64,000 nt of DNA from contig OX442418.1 of NCBI GenBank assembly GCA_949361645.1, positions 186,001-250,000 of the forward strand. The letters run 5' to 3'. The position numbers were made by a program, and so were the translations under genes. Within the stretch, counting starts at the first letter, position 1; every line of letters begins with the position of its first letter. The notes beneath the pieces are model-generated. The model saw nothing but the letters and a program-made list of their open reading frames with translations, did no database searches and was not told the origin of the DNA. Below are positions 34,136-45,045 of the stretch, in pieces. The DNA comes from Spongilla lacustris (Eukaryota > Porifera > Demospongiae > Spongillida > Spongillidae).

Positions 34136-36001
34136 ACATGCGCTCTTTTGGAAAAGAAGGAATGTATGCAGCTTTGTCTTATCGTACGGAGAGCAGACTT
34201 AAAGTGTCACGTGCACACGCGCTATTAATTGGGATCCTATGGATGGCTCCGTGGGCGTGGTTTGCCCCACCCTTATTCTGGACGAAAAGGGGGGTTCATC
34301 TGAACCCCCTCGAACCCCCCTGCGTACGCGCCTGGGCATTGCAGAGACCCGATCGAGATGGAGGAGCGTATATTGCTCACAATCTTGATGGCGGAGAACA
34401 GAGATCGTGTGTGTTTGGTAACAGGAGGTGAAATGATATTATCTATCTAAAAAGCGAAAAAGCTTTTAGCATGGTTTTTAGAAATGTGGAACGACTTGAG
34501 TAAATGAGGGGCGTGTCCCAACCAGAGTCTACGTACGTAGCAGCTGGCATCATTTCCTGCAGCCACCTTGTATATATTGTTTAGAATTGCATGTAAAGTT
34601 GCGTACGCAGGGGTACGGACGAACCCCCCCTTTGAGTTTCGACCCATCATGTACTGTGTATATGTGCGCATAAAAAATGATTAAGCTTGGTTTTTAATCA
34701 GCTTCGTGCGTTAAAGCTGAAAATAAGTTGAAAAACGCGCGGGAGGGGGCATACATCTCCTCCCGCACACGCACACACACACACGTGCGTGTGTGCGTGT
34801 ATGTGTGTGTGTGGTTGTGTGTGTGCATGTGTGGTTGTGTGCGTGGTTGTGTGCGGTTATGTGTGGTTGTGTGTGTGTGGCACATTTTTCATGTTCGAAT
34901 CCTAGTGAGGTCGATTTTTTTTTTCGTGCGGTTTTTTTTTTCTTCTTACCAGGGAGTGCAATACTATCGAAAGATGTTGTTTGTGTTGTGTTATTAACTT
35001 ATATTCGTAGCTTTATTGTATTTTGTGCGCTAATTATTAATTGCTTGCAATCAAGTATTAATACGGGTAATTAAATTTAAGCAGCTGTAACGCATTTAAT
35101 ACAATAGGCGCGTAACGATTACTTATACTTATATGTGTAAGCAGCTGCTATTAGTTTGCAGTTAGACATTAACGCTGAGCGGTTTGGTAAATACAAATTG
35201 GTGGCTTGAGAGGTTATAGTAGGGATTATGAACAGGCCAATTCCATAACAAGGTAAACTGATGACATGCAAGGCAATGGCACAACTGTATACGATTCGGC
35301 TATGCCCATAGCTACTACTCGCTCATAATGCCCAACCATAGATATTGTAATTCCAATATCTATGGCGGCCCAACTAACAACGTGCAGAACATTATACATG
35401 TATGTAGTTGCATTGGACCTTCTCTACACTATAATTAGGTTTTTGTCTTTCTGCTCCGGAGGGAGATAATTTGTACATCTATATTTTTAAAAACTAACTT
35501 TTCTACAGCACATGCAAACAGGTGAAGAATTATGTATATTGTATCAATGTATATGTTAGCCTTTTACAAAATCCTGCCCGGATTTGTTAGTGGCATGAAA
35601 TAATTATTAGCCCCCCAAATTTTTTGGATTGTCTATGGCCATGGATAAACGGTATTTGCAGCGGCAAAGACCTGCATGGTTTGCCTTACTAATATTGTAC
35701 ACTAACTCAACAGTACCGTCCAGAGCCAAGTTAATTTTTCACGCGCATATTGTGGGCGTTATTCATTTCCTGCGAGTTGTTTGGAAGTTGCATTCATGGC
35801 AACAGATGCTATGTAACTCGTAGCATCAGTGGCGTTGTGGCGCACCCGCCGCTGGGGGGGCAGAAGTATATAAGGGCGCCCCCTTTCCCCCCCCCCGCCG
35901 CCAACAAAAATATATGTATGCACTACCCATACGTGTACATATCCATCGCCGCGAATAGTATACACATGTAAAGTACATGTAGAAAACCAAAAGGCTCGTA
36001 T
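34136..36001. other. No gene seen; simple repeats and transposon ends
   Basis: Contains a GCGTACGC-bearing pair of C-rich ends (34,300-34,340 and 34,590-34,640), a GT-rich microsatellite at about 34,765-34,880 and the small hairpin at 35,337-35,366. Nothing gene-like. Confidence 0.4.
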
Positions 36002-36129
36002 GGTGTATTCCCTTCATCACAATCGTCCCACATCGTCGCATGGCTGGGGACCGGACCATAAATGAATATTCTCATGGCTGGTCCCCATACTATAGGAGCA
36101 TGCATACATTCAGGATTGTTCCTTCTCGC
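36002..36129 (+). mobile_element. MITE family B, copy 1
   Basis: A 128-bp block whose reverse complement is almost identical to 41,600-41,729. It contains an internal foldback (GGGGACCGGACC ... GGTCCCC). The flanks diverge abruptly at both ends, as expected for a transposed unit. Confidence 0.8.
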
Positions 36130-36703
36130 ACCCTCTCTGGGGCGCATTATATCTACCCATGCAACGCTACACCCAATTAAACAGTTAATCTGGTGTAGCA
36201 GGTATATACATGTATGCTGCGTCAAATTAATTAATTGTAAGCTATTTGATTTTATCATTTGAACTGCAAAAGATAATAATACGTTGGTATTTGCCTTACC
36301 ATGGTTAATGTGTATTCATAAATTGATTTAGATTGATAATCCTATTTTTAAATAGTATGCATTCAAAAGCAATGCGTTCTTTCGTGAAGACCCTGTATAG
36401 GCCTATTATACCGTCTGTGAATAATAATAATACGACTGTGGGGGGGGGACCCCTCGCATTAAGCCAAACAAGATTACGGGGGGGGGATCCCTTGCGTCAC
36501 AGTAGTTTGCGGCCATTCAAATCGTGGACAGTAGCCTCGTCCCCCGAAATATTGAAATGATCACGTAATGACCTAGCAACGAGCGCCTTGACAACCACCG
36601 ACCTTTGAAACATGAGACTGTTTGTTAACACGACACGTCCTGTTGCCATTTACAAGCCATACAAGGACTGTACTACTATTATTCTATTTGTTGCCCAAAT
36701 CAC

Positions 36704-36841
36704 ATGGCGCAGGGATGTTTCCAAGAAGTTGTATGGCTCGCGAAAAGCGGCCAACATTTGGCGGACATCTCCATTTTGAAGCGCTTATTCACCCTGAAGG
36801 ACAAATTCTATGGCCAAACTAAAAGTGGAAAACCAAAGTAG
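36704..36841 (+). CDS. Small ORF or first exon, unidentified
   Basis: A 45-codon frame starts MAQGCFQEVVWLAKSGQHLA and ends with TAG. A possible donor (AAA|GTAGGC) overlaps the stop, so it could equally be the first exon of an unrecognised gene. No domain recognised. Composition looks more coding-like than the surroundings, but the evidence is weak. Confidence 0.2.
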   Translation: MAQGCFQEVVWLAKSGQHLADISILKRLFTLKDKFYGQTKSGKPK

Positions 36842-37379
36842 GCAGAAGGTACTTACAGCGTATGTGCGTATGGCGTATACACGTACACTTGTGGTTTTGT
36901 GCAATTAAAGGTTTTACTCGTGAGGTGGCTTCGCTTTCACATACTGTGCTGCATTGAGCATCATGATACAAGACATGGTAGGTCCTCTGCAAGATATTAA
37001 AACCTGGCGTGGTTGGACTCAGCCCCTTGCTCTCCGAGAAGGCTAAACCCTGCACGGGGGTGGTAAAAATGCATCTTCAGTGGGTACTAGTATTGAGATG
37101 CCTGGGAAAGATGCCCTAAGGTTGGCCATGAATAGTGATGTTCCATGCTTTGTAAATGGTGATATGTGTACCTAGTTAAGCATGTGTGTAGGGCACTTCT
37201 CTTGTGCTACAGTAACCATTAATGCGTTGATATTTGATGGCTAGTCAGTATGCATCAGGTTTGGTCTATATTTGAAGAGCCTTATGAAATTCCCTAAAAT
37301 ACACCACTAAAGTATTGTTGATGTTTGGCCTTAAATGTCTGACGAAGGGTGCATCATGATGGTTGAAGCCCTTATCAGT
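36842..37379. other. No gene seen
   Basis: Mixed-composition spacer with no exon-like signals. Confidence 0.35.
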
Positions 37380-37960
37380 GGCTCTGGTGGCTTTGACTAT
37401 TTCATTCTTCTGTATGTGTTTTTATAGTAGACATATTGGAATTGTATCATTGCATCCTGTAGCTTTCCTTTCTCCTCAACCTGTTTGATCATTTCTATGG
37501 TGATAGACTCATACTCCCCAATCAGCTACATATATAAGCAGCTTCTCCAATGTTGCCCGTTCACCTTGACAAGTGTGTACAGAAAGCTAAAAAGCTGGAT
37601 GTGCTTGTTGTGGCCATGGGTACAAAGACCAGCTGCGGGTCACAGTTATGACAGAAAGAGCTCAGAGATCTTCATGAAGGGTCATGTGGAGCCATCCTAC
37701 CAGTGTAAATAGATACTGACCTGTGACTGCTTATGTGTATGGGAACATAAAAGTGTAGCTCTGATATGCAATTTATTCCATCTAATGGCACTCCTGCATA
37801 CACCTCCTGATGGTTTCCACTGAGTGTTCTTTCTGGAAAGGCTAGCATTTGATCCTTATCTATTTGATGTGGTGGTATAATGAGTGCAATTATTTTATTA
37901 ACTTTTGATGAGACCTTTTGGATGTGCCTGTCACCTATCTGGGTAGACTTCATGTGCACA
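37380..37960 (-). pseudogene. Possible decayed coding sequence, unidentified
   Basis: Minus-strand frames give peptides that look non-random but are in different frames: STQIGDRHIQKVSSKVNKII (37.9 kb), LIGEYESITIEMIKQVEEKG (about 37.5 kb) and NEIVKATRATDKGFNHHDAP (about 37.4 kb). They could be remnants of one gene or of a transposon ORF. The family was not recognised. Confidence 0.25.
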
Positions 37961-38721
37961 TATATCGAGAGTTACGTTAGTAACTCTCATATAGGATTTG
38001 ACCCCGATTATGAATGTCATTAAAAAACAGGACCCGCTTATAACGGGACTCTTATCAATCGGATAGCTTAGCTCTTTGTCATCGTCGAACAAGCAGTCCA
38101 AAACGAGCAGTTTCGCGTTTGTTTGATGTCATAAAACCGCGTGGTTGTGGAGAACAAAACGTTTGTTTAAACTCGTACCCAGTCCCATCGTATTTCTCGT
38201 TGTTCTTCTTGACCACGCATAACTCGAGATAGGAACACTTCTAAGAAATGAAAATCACACCAATAGCTTCAGAATTCATTGTCATTCTCGCTTCAGTGGT
38301 CAAAATGTATCGAGATTACATTGTATATATCGGTGGTAAGTACACTACATGTACATGTAATCCAATGTGAACGGTCTGGGCACTACACCTATTAGTGGTA
38401 ATTAATCTAGTGAAATTCTGGTACGTATCCGGTTTGGGCACTACCACTATTTACTCGAGCCAGAACTATCCGGTGAGGTTATCACCGGAACCTCGAGCCT
38501 AAACTAAACTTTAAAGAGTCAATGATACAACGAACATTCAGCGACCATGAAGAGTGCAGAACATCGGGACGATTCCATCGCTTCTCCTTCTGCGAAAAGA
38601 ATGCGATTCCAAGAACAGCCAAACATGCTGCTGGAAAAAAAGCTACCGCAGGAGTAATAGGCTTGGAAAGCTACCAAAACCAATAGGTACGCTCGAATTC
38701 AACTGGGTTTGATGTACATCA
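37961..38721. other. No gene established
   Basis: Contains a hairpin (GAGAGTTAC GTTA GTAACTCTC near 37,968) and a 37-codon frame from ATG 38,547 (MKSAEHRDDSIASPSAKRMR). The latter could be a first exon but has no support downstream. Confidence 0.3.
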
Positions 38722-38974
38722 GTCAATTGTGGTCTCCCCCACACCCTCTAGTGCGGGCACAGAACGGGCATTTGGACGGGGATTGACTAGGATTTTTGCC
38801 CCAGGGGAATTATTCATGATGTCGCATAGCGCAGGAAATTTTATGCAGGCGTCACTTCTGCTGCTCCACATAGTATGTGGGGGATTTGAATGGCTAGCCC
38901 AAGGGGTTGGGGATTTGAAAACCGCAATCTTCAAATCCCCACCTTCGCCCCATCTGTAGTGGGAGACCATTGAT
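38722..38974. mobile_element. Short MITE-like element
   Basis: The ends are inverted: TCAATTGTGGTCTCCCCCAC on the left, and the complement of the right end reads TCAATGGTCTCCCACTAC. It encloses a strong hairpin, GGGGATTTGAA ... TTCAAATCCCC (about 38,910-38,941). Non-coding. Confidence 0.5.
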
Positions 38975-39515
38975 AGGTGCATAAACTATAGCAATAGAGG
39001 TCAGAATTCATTGTGTACGTGGGAAAACCTGTTAACCTTGCCCTGTCATCAATATATAAGAGGTCTGCCCAGGTCAATTAACAGTTTTAACATGGCTTCT
39101 ATTTATACATGTACATGTAGATACATGATTTTATGAGTAATTGTAATTTCATTGCATGTGTTCATTTTCTGTACCTTTTAGCTTCTCCCTGTATGAACCA
39201 AACAAAGCATACTGAGGGAATATAAAGGTAGCCTAGTAGCATTCTGTTAAATGGGCTAAATGATGCCTTTTGCAAGATCCACCCATGGTTAGCACAAAAG
39301 GTCAGCTGTTTGTGAAGTTAGTGCAGGTGCATTGCTTAACAAGGCTGCATAGAAAAAAATAGGTGAATTTCTACATGATATTCGTGCTATTGATGCAATC
39401 AAAATCACAGAACCTTTCTTTTGTGATGCCTCTTACAACCACATAGGGAAGCTTGGTACCCTAATGGTAAGTGTGTGTAATGGCAAACGAGATACCTGCA
39501 TACCCTTATGTACTC

Positions 39516-39785
39516 TACTCCTCCCCTTATACCTACTACTACCCCTACCCCTCCCAATCCTACCACTACCCTTACTATTACCCCTACTCCTCCCCTTACC
39601 TACCACCATGGGCGCCCCCAGCATTTCTGGAAGGGTGGGGCCAGGATAGGGTAAGGGGGCGCCATTTGACAGCCAAATTTTACTATGGGGGTGTTGTATG
39701 CTTTAGGCCGATTCAGCCTACTCCCTACCCCTACTCCTCCCTTTACCTACTACTACCTCTATCCTCCCCTTACCTACTATTCCCC
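39516..39785. repeat. Degenerate CTAC/CCCCTAC-rich tract
   Basis: Pyrimidine-rich sequence with irregular CCCCTTACCTACTAC units at 39,516-39,602 and 39,716-39,782. The Tyr/Pro-rich frames across it reflect the repeat. Confidence 0.6.
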
Positions 39786-40257
39786 TGGTGCATGGAGTGA
39801 GGTGACCTCAATGGTCACGTGTGTAATGATGAGGAATTCACTGATACACTACTGTCAGAGTATGAAACATATCTACATGGATACTGTTCACAAGTTGAGT
39901 TGACACAGATCTCTTTAATTTACATAACACTGTAATAAAGGAAGAGATGGTGGACACTCCTGTTGCTGTCATGAGTATCAAGAGAGCCAGAGAGAGTAAA
40001 TGTACTAATACTGAGTATAACATTGTTTATGTACTGAACTATATTATGGTTTTGACATGTAGATATACATGATTACTATGTAATTGACATATACACCAAG
40101 TTCAGATCGTAGCTGAGTGATCAGTGTTTCTCTATGGTATCATAATTGGAACGTCGGAGGATGGTCCTTTTTGCATTTTAAAATGCAAAGTATTCTCTTT
40201 CCACTATTGAAGTATACATTGTCTGTTGCTAAGTGAATATATTTAGATGTAGCATTG

Positions 40258-40585
40258 AAAGCATGAATAAAAAGCAATGAAACAAGTAAATAAAACATTC
40301 TCTATGAGAAAGTTGGTGATTTGAAGGCAATAGTGGTGTAAAAGTAGGGAAACAAGGGTTGAATGATAAGGAAAAACGAACTAGTCCTATATTTAGCACA
40401 TGCATGAACAATGTATTGTCCCACAATGTGTGCTGGGCTAAATATAGGACTATTTCGTTTTTCCTTATCATTCAACCCTTGTTTCCCTACTTTTTACACC
40501 ACTATTGCCTACAAATCCTATATACCACCAACTTTCTCATAGAGAATGTTTTTATTTACTTGTGTACATGTAAGCTTTCATCATG
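40258..40585. mobile_element. Foldback MITE, family A copy 2 (most complete)
   Basis: The arms 40,258-40,405 and 40,437-40,585 are inverted complements over more than 110 bp, including ACATTCTCTATGAGAAAGTT and GTAGGGAAACAAGGGTTGAA with their partners. The same arm sequence, diverged, is found at 18.9-19.1 kb and 62.5-62.7 kb. Arms this similar suggest a recent insertion or repeated correction between arms. Confidence 0.85.
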
Positions 40586-40884
40586 TGTCTTCCATATCAG
40601 TACATTTGTGGAGCTGCAATATGTTGTAGCTCTGCCCATCACCCGTTTGTACAAATGCACAACAATTGGGGAGGGGGGTGGGGTGGATCTTGGTAAAGGC
40701 AATGCTGAAGACGCTATCCAGACGTTCAGAAAATTCGGTACACTTATATGATGGCCTTTTCTCTTTCCTGTAGCCACTAAAAGGCTTCCGCACACTGCAG
40801 CGTTGCTGGACCTTATAGTTGTGCGGATTGATTCAACTACTGTGACCGGATTGTATAACAAACTATGCCGATTATTCATAAAAA

Positions 40885-41062
40885 CCACAGCAAAAAAAAC
40901 GCGTCAAATCAATTATTGATTCACAATTGATTTCACAGTAAAATCAATCGCAAATCAAGCGCACTTGATTTTACTATCAAATCATGCGTTGATTTAACAA
41001 TTGATTTAAAAATCCGTTGTGAAATCAATAATTGACTTGATGCATTTTTTTGCTGTGAAACA
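40885..41062. mobile_element. MITE with about 38-bp terminal inverted repeats
   Basis: The left end CACAGCAAAAAAAACGCGTC and the complemented right end CACAGCAAAAAAATGCATCA both continue into a TCAATTATTGATT stretch. The interior is dominated by further ATCAATT/AATTGAT and AAATCAA/TTGATTT palindromes. Confidence 0.75.
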
Positions 41063-41599
41063 CATTCGTGATTTGTGTGTTGAAAGAAAAAATGTGACAC
41101 TTCCTAAACCATGTGTTTGCCTATTGTGATGCTTCTTCTTGATGATGCTACGTCCTGACCTTCTTGGGAATTTGGCTGGCGTCCGCCTCATAGGCTTGAA
41201 CTTACCCCCTTCCCAGGCTTCCCTACGGCAATGGTGTAAAAGTAGGATGCGCATTTGAAGGAAACGCAACGAAGCGCTTGCGCATATGGGATATACTTAC
41301 CTACGATGAACGTCAAGATCAAAGAACCATGTTTTGCACATATCTGACCTATATGAAGTATGGATATGGCTCGCTCAAAAAGTAGCATTGATAATGAGGT
41401 GTGGATTATAATTCCAAAACCATTTACGGTATTGTTCTAATTGTAACCTAGTGTCCAGCCGCAAACTACTGTGGCGTTTGGCCAAATACGGTTAGCGTGC
41501 GCGAAGCGCGGAAGCCCAGCGGTGCAGTACCATTTGAAGACATTATTTCACTGAGAGATCGACAAGACAGTACATTTAGCTGAATAATAAGCTTGCATC

Positions 41600-41729
41600 T
41601 GCGAGAAGGAAAAATCCTGAATGTATGCATGCTCCTATAGTATGGGGACCAGCCATGAGAATATTCATTTATGGTCTGGTCCCCAGCCATGCGACGATGT
41701 GGGACGATTGTGATGAAGGAAATACACCA
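41600..41729 (-). mobile_element. MITE family B, copy 2 (inverted)
   Basis: Near-identical to the reverse complement of 36,002-36,129, with only a few substitutions. The two copies are about 5.5 kb apart in opposite orientation, so the interval between them could invert by recombination. Confidence 0.8.
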
Positions 41730-43138
41730 CTCAGAATGAGTGGTAATATGGGGCCAGCTTAGCGCTCCTGCCTATTATGGCTATATTGTATAGATGAGTG
41801 CAATGAGTTAAGGAGGTATTTGCTACATAAACTAATTATATTTATATAAGGCAGTAGTACAACTCTTCAAATTCCTGCAACACTACATAAACTATTATCA
41901 GTGCATCCCCCAGGTCATATGCTAAGTGTGCACATTTTTGATGTGGGAGATGACATTTTGTGCACTCTATACATGTAGCATGTATATGCACGGGGTACCA
42001 TGCATGTAGTGGCACTTGCATAATTATAGAATCATTTTTATACATAAATGCACCCCACTTGGGTTAGGATTACATGTGGAAATGTAGTTAACCGCGGCTA
42101 CCGGGAGTGGTTCATACACATCTGCAGTGTATACTATATATCTTAGGGAAGTGTTACGTGCCTACACAAGGGGAGCTCTAGATATGGGCGGATCACTCTG
42201 AAGTAATTCCTGCTGCCGGATCTCCTAACAGCCTAACACCCACACTGGGTGAAGTGCATGTCATACGTATGCATGGTTGCATGCCTATAACATCTATAGC
42301 CCATCTTATCTTCATTGCCTACCTTTTGTCGTTCATCGTGGGAACCTTTCCCGCCCATTTGAAAGACCTACAGGAGGTAGCCTATACACACCACACGGAT
42401 ACCATAGTTGTATCAAAAAATGCTACTTCAGTTCAGTGTACCAAATTAAATACGGGTACATATATGTTCCAAATATGCATATTTAGAACATATATTCGGT
42501 ACTTTTATTGAATAACAAATGAGCTCATTGCAAATCTCACGATGCAGGTATAGATCGAGTACAACTATTTTTCAATATATGCATGCTGAAAGTTTAAAAA
42601 GTATCACGTGACTATGTACTTTGTTATTAACACTTGTTGTGACCTCAGTACGAAAAAATTGTAAGCTCAATTCCTCCTCATGTAGGCAATAGATCATTGC
42701 CAGAAATTTCGGACATCGATGACGCATTGCTGACGCGTTACCGCGCACATTCGTTATTTTCCGGTTTACGCGTCCATTGAAATGTATGGAACTTGACAAA
42801 GTGCATTTCTGTTCAGCATAATCACAGAAATGAAAGTTCGGAGCAAGAATATAGCGAAGGACATCATGAACTATGCTTTATTGATTTTTTTTTTTTAAAT
42901 CCAGGGTCTATCTGTCGCTTCCATGACCCTAAAACAGTGGCGTAGGTTGGGGGGGTGTGACACATTTTTGGTACGACACGGTAATCTGTAACTCATGTAT
43001 ATATGTATCATAAAGTATGTAAGCCATATAAAGAAATGTTTATCCACTACATGTAAGTCTTTTTAACAGAATTTCATATTAATCTAAACAAATAAATTGT
43101 AGCAATAAAAAGGATTGTTCCAGTCACAACAATGCGCC
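41730..43138. other. No gene seen
   Basis: AT-rich spacer with short frames and no recognisable domains or splice-bounded exons. Confidence 0.4.
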
Positions 43139-43516
43139 AATAGACCCCTTTCATATGACGTCAAAAATCACATGAAATAATAATTTAATGAAATTCATTT
43201 GAGGTTAATTCAATTCATATTCAATGCTGTCCGCCATCTTGGTGCTCAAGTTACTATAGAACGGTATGGGTTTTTATTGTTTATGCCTGTTTTGGGTCTC
43301 GTAATACTTTTATATTCTTACCATGGAATGATGTCAGTGCCCACTGTAAAAAAATAAAACCAAACCCATAATCACTTACTGTGAACGTACAGCAATAACC
43401 TAAAGCTTTTGTTCTGCCCATACCGTCCTATAGTAACTTGTGCACCAAGATGGCGGACAACAAAGAATTTTCATTTCAATGAATGTCATTGCTCACGCGA
43501 TGAAAAGGGTCTATAC
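43139..43516. mobile_element. Foldback MITE, family C
   Basis: The arms about 43,139-43,290 and 43,395-43,516 are inverted complements: ATAGACCCCTTTCAT and ATGAAAAGGGTCTAT at the ends, CCGCCATCTTGGTGC and GCACCAAGATGGCGG inside, and a matched ACCGT(T/C)CTATAGTAACTTG stretch. The CAAGATGGCG box is also a YY1-like site and could affect nearby transcription, though that is only suggested by sequence. Confidence 0.8.
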
Positions 43517-44237
43517 ATTGCAGTGTCCTGTCTTTCAACTCTTTGCATACTGCAGTCAAAATTGCAGACCCACGCAGTGAAACTGATCTGAAGATGTTGG
43601 TACTTGATGTGCAGAAAACTGTCTTGCTCAGTATCAACAAGGGATAGAAGTATTTATTGAAGAATGGCTGACCATCAGTTGATTCACAAGAGTGAAGCCC
43701 TAAACATTGTGTGATGCCAGAAGTAGTTTTTCAAGTAGCTAGAAGAAGTTTCATCCACACTGCATTACAAAATATGATGACATACAAAGAGTCAGCTCCA
43801 TCAGTATTGGTGCAGCCACTGTACCTGGTCATAGGGGGTGACTAGTTAGATGAACTCTCCCAGATTCAAAAGAGTTGAATCTTTGGAACACAGCAGAACA
43901 GTATCACTTGTAGTCAGCCCCTCAAGCCTGATATCAAACTGGGAATTATGCTAAAGAACGCCAAGTGTTGTAGTTTGACTGCCTGTATTTTTTAGTGGCA
44001 GTGTATTTTGTCGTGTTGCCTAAAAATATCATGTTGTCATCACTAATGTACATGCATATTATGATAACGTGCCTTCCGAGGTGCTCCAACTTGGTACATA
44101 GCATGGTCTTGATGCACTTACAGTACCGTTCAGCAGATAAAGCAGAGCACCCCACTATCAGCGTCCTTCCATCAGGGATTTCTCATTTTGAAAAGGGCAT
44201 GTTGGACAAGGAGAGGGTAAATAAAATTGCACAAATA
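43517..44237. other. No gene established
   Basis: Contains a 69-codon minus frame (43,946-44,155) that begins after a DGRT-like codon run (DGRTLIVGCSALSAERYCKC). This faintly resembles a repeat-protein exon but is not supported by splice sites. Confidence 0.3.
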
Positions 44238-44546
44238 TCAATAACACAACATGTACAGAGGCAACCCATAAGCACTAGCAGAGGAGCACGTGACACGCTG
44301 GAGTGATGGGGGGAGGAGGTTGGTGTAGAGTGACGTGTGGAAACACTGCTTGTAGGGAGGAGACACATGTGTGCAGTTTTTGGCATGATACTCTTGGTTA
44401 GTATGTTCATCTAAGATGTAGTATATGTAAGCTTCACTGAACAGGTTGGGCAATACGGCTTCCCAGTCCACAGTAGCTGTCCCTTGCTGGGCCAGTGTGG
44501 ACCACAGCTGGGTGGGCATCATATAAAAATAACAGTAACACATCAC
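44238..44546 (-). CDS. Unidentified ORF, coding-like
   Basis: A 102-codon minus frame reading MPTQLWSTLAQQGTATVDWE and EAYIYYILDEHTNQEYHAKN has balanced composition and no repeats. No family recognised and no splice signals confirmed. It could be an exon, a transposon remnant or chance. Confidence 0.2.
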   Translation of the reverse strand: MMCYCYFYMMPTQLWSTLAQQGTATVDWEAVLPNLFSEAYIYYILDEHTNQEYHAKNCTHVSPPYKQCFHTSLYTNLLPPSLQRVTCSSASAYGLPLYMLCY

Positions 44547-44714
44547 TATGGCACCATAACATCACTACATGTATAGCAACCCACTGTTCTCCAATGCTTT
44601 GGTATTCCAACTCGATTACAACTCTCCAAGAATTCAACCATTGCAGAGTTCCTTGGAAGTCATGCCTGTGTTCACCTGTGTCAAGGGGTGGCTTCATGGA
44701 GAATACAGAGTCAT

Positions 44715-45004
44715 CTGACATGCCTGTGTGTGTGCACATGTGTGTATGTGTGTGCACATGTGTGCACATTTGTGTTTATGTGTGTGTTATGCATGTTGAT
44801 GTATGAGTAGTGTGTGGACATGTGTGGTGTGTAGATTTATGAGGCATGCATTATTATGCATGTGTATGGAAGTGTAGAGTTGTGACAAACCGCTAAGCAT
44901 GCTCATGCAGGCATCATGCAGATTGTTGTGTGCAACAAAGCAATTACTATAACCACACACACACATACTAGTACACATGTACACACACGCGTACACATAC
45001 ATGT

Positions 45005-45044
<40 letters not shown>
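44715..45044. repeat. GT/CA-rich microsatellite region
   Basis: A TGTGTG-rich stretch (44,727-44,830) and a CACACA run (about 45,006-45,042) flank unique DNA. The Cys/Val- and His/Thr-rich ORFs here are repeat artefacts. Confidence 0.85.

Positions 45045-45045
<1 letters not shown>

Noticed and set aside
34885..34930. Possible tRNA end: GTTCGAATCC followed by a T run
   Set aside because: The flanking bases do not form a T-arm stem, and no acceptor stem or A box lies at the right distance upstream.
39464..39903. Tyr/Pro-rich ORF resembling a secreted or silk-like protein
   Set aside because: It follows an irregular CTAC/CCCCTAC simple repeat with no signal peptide and no splice support.
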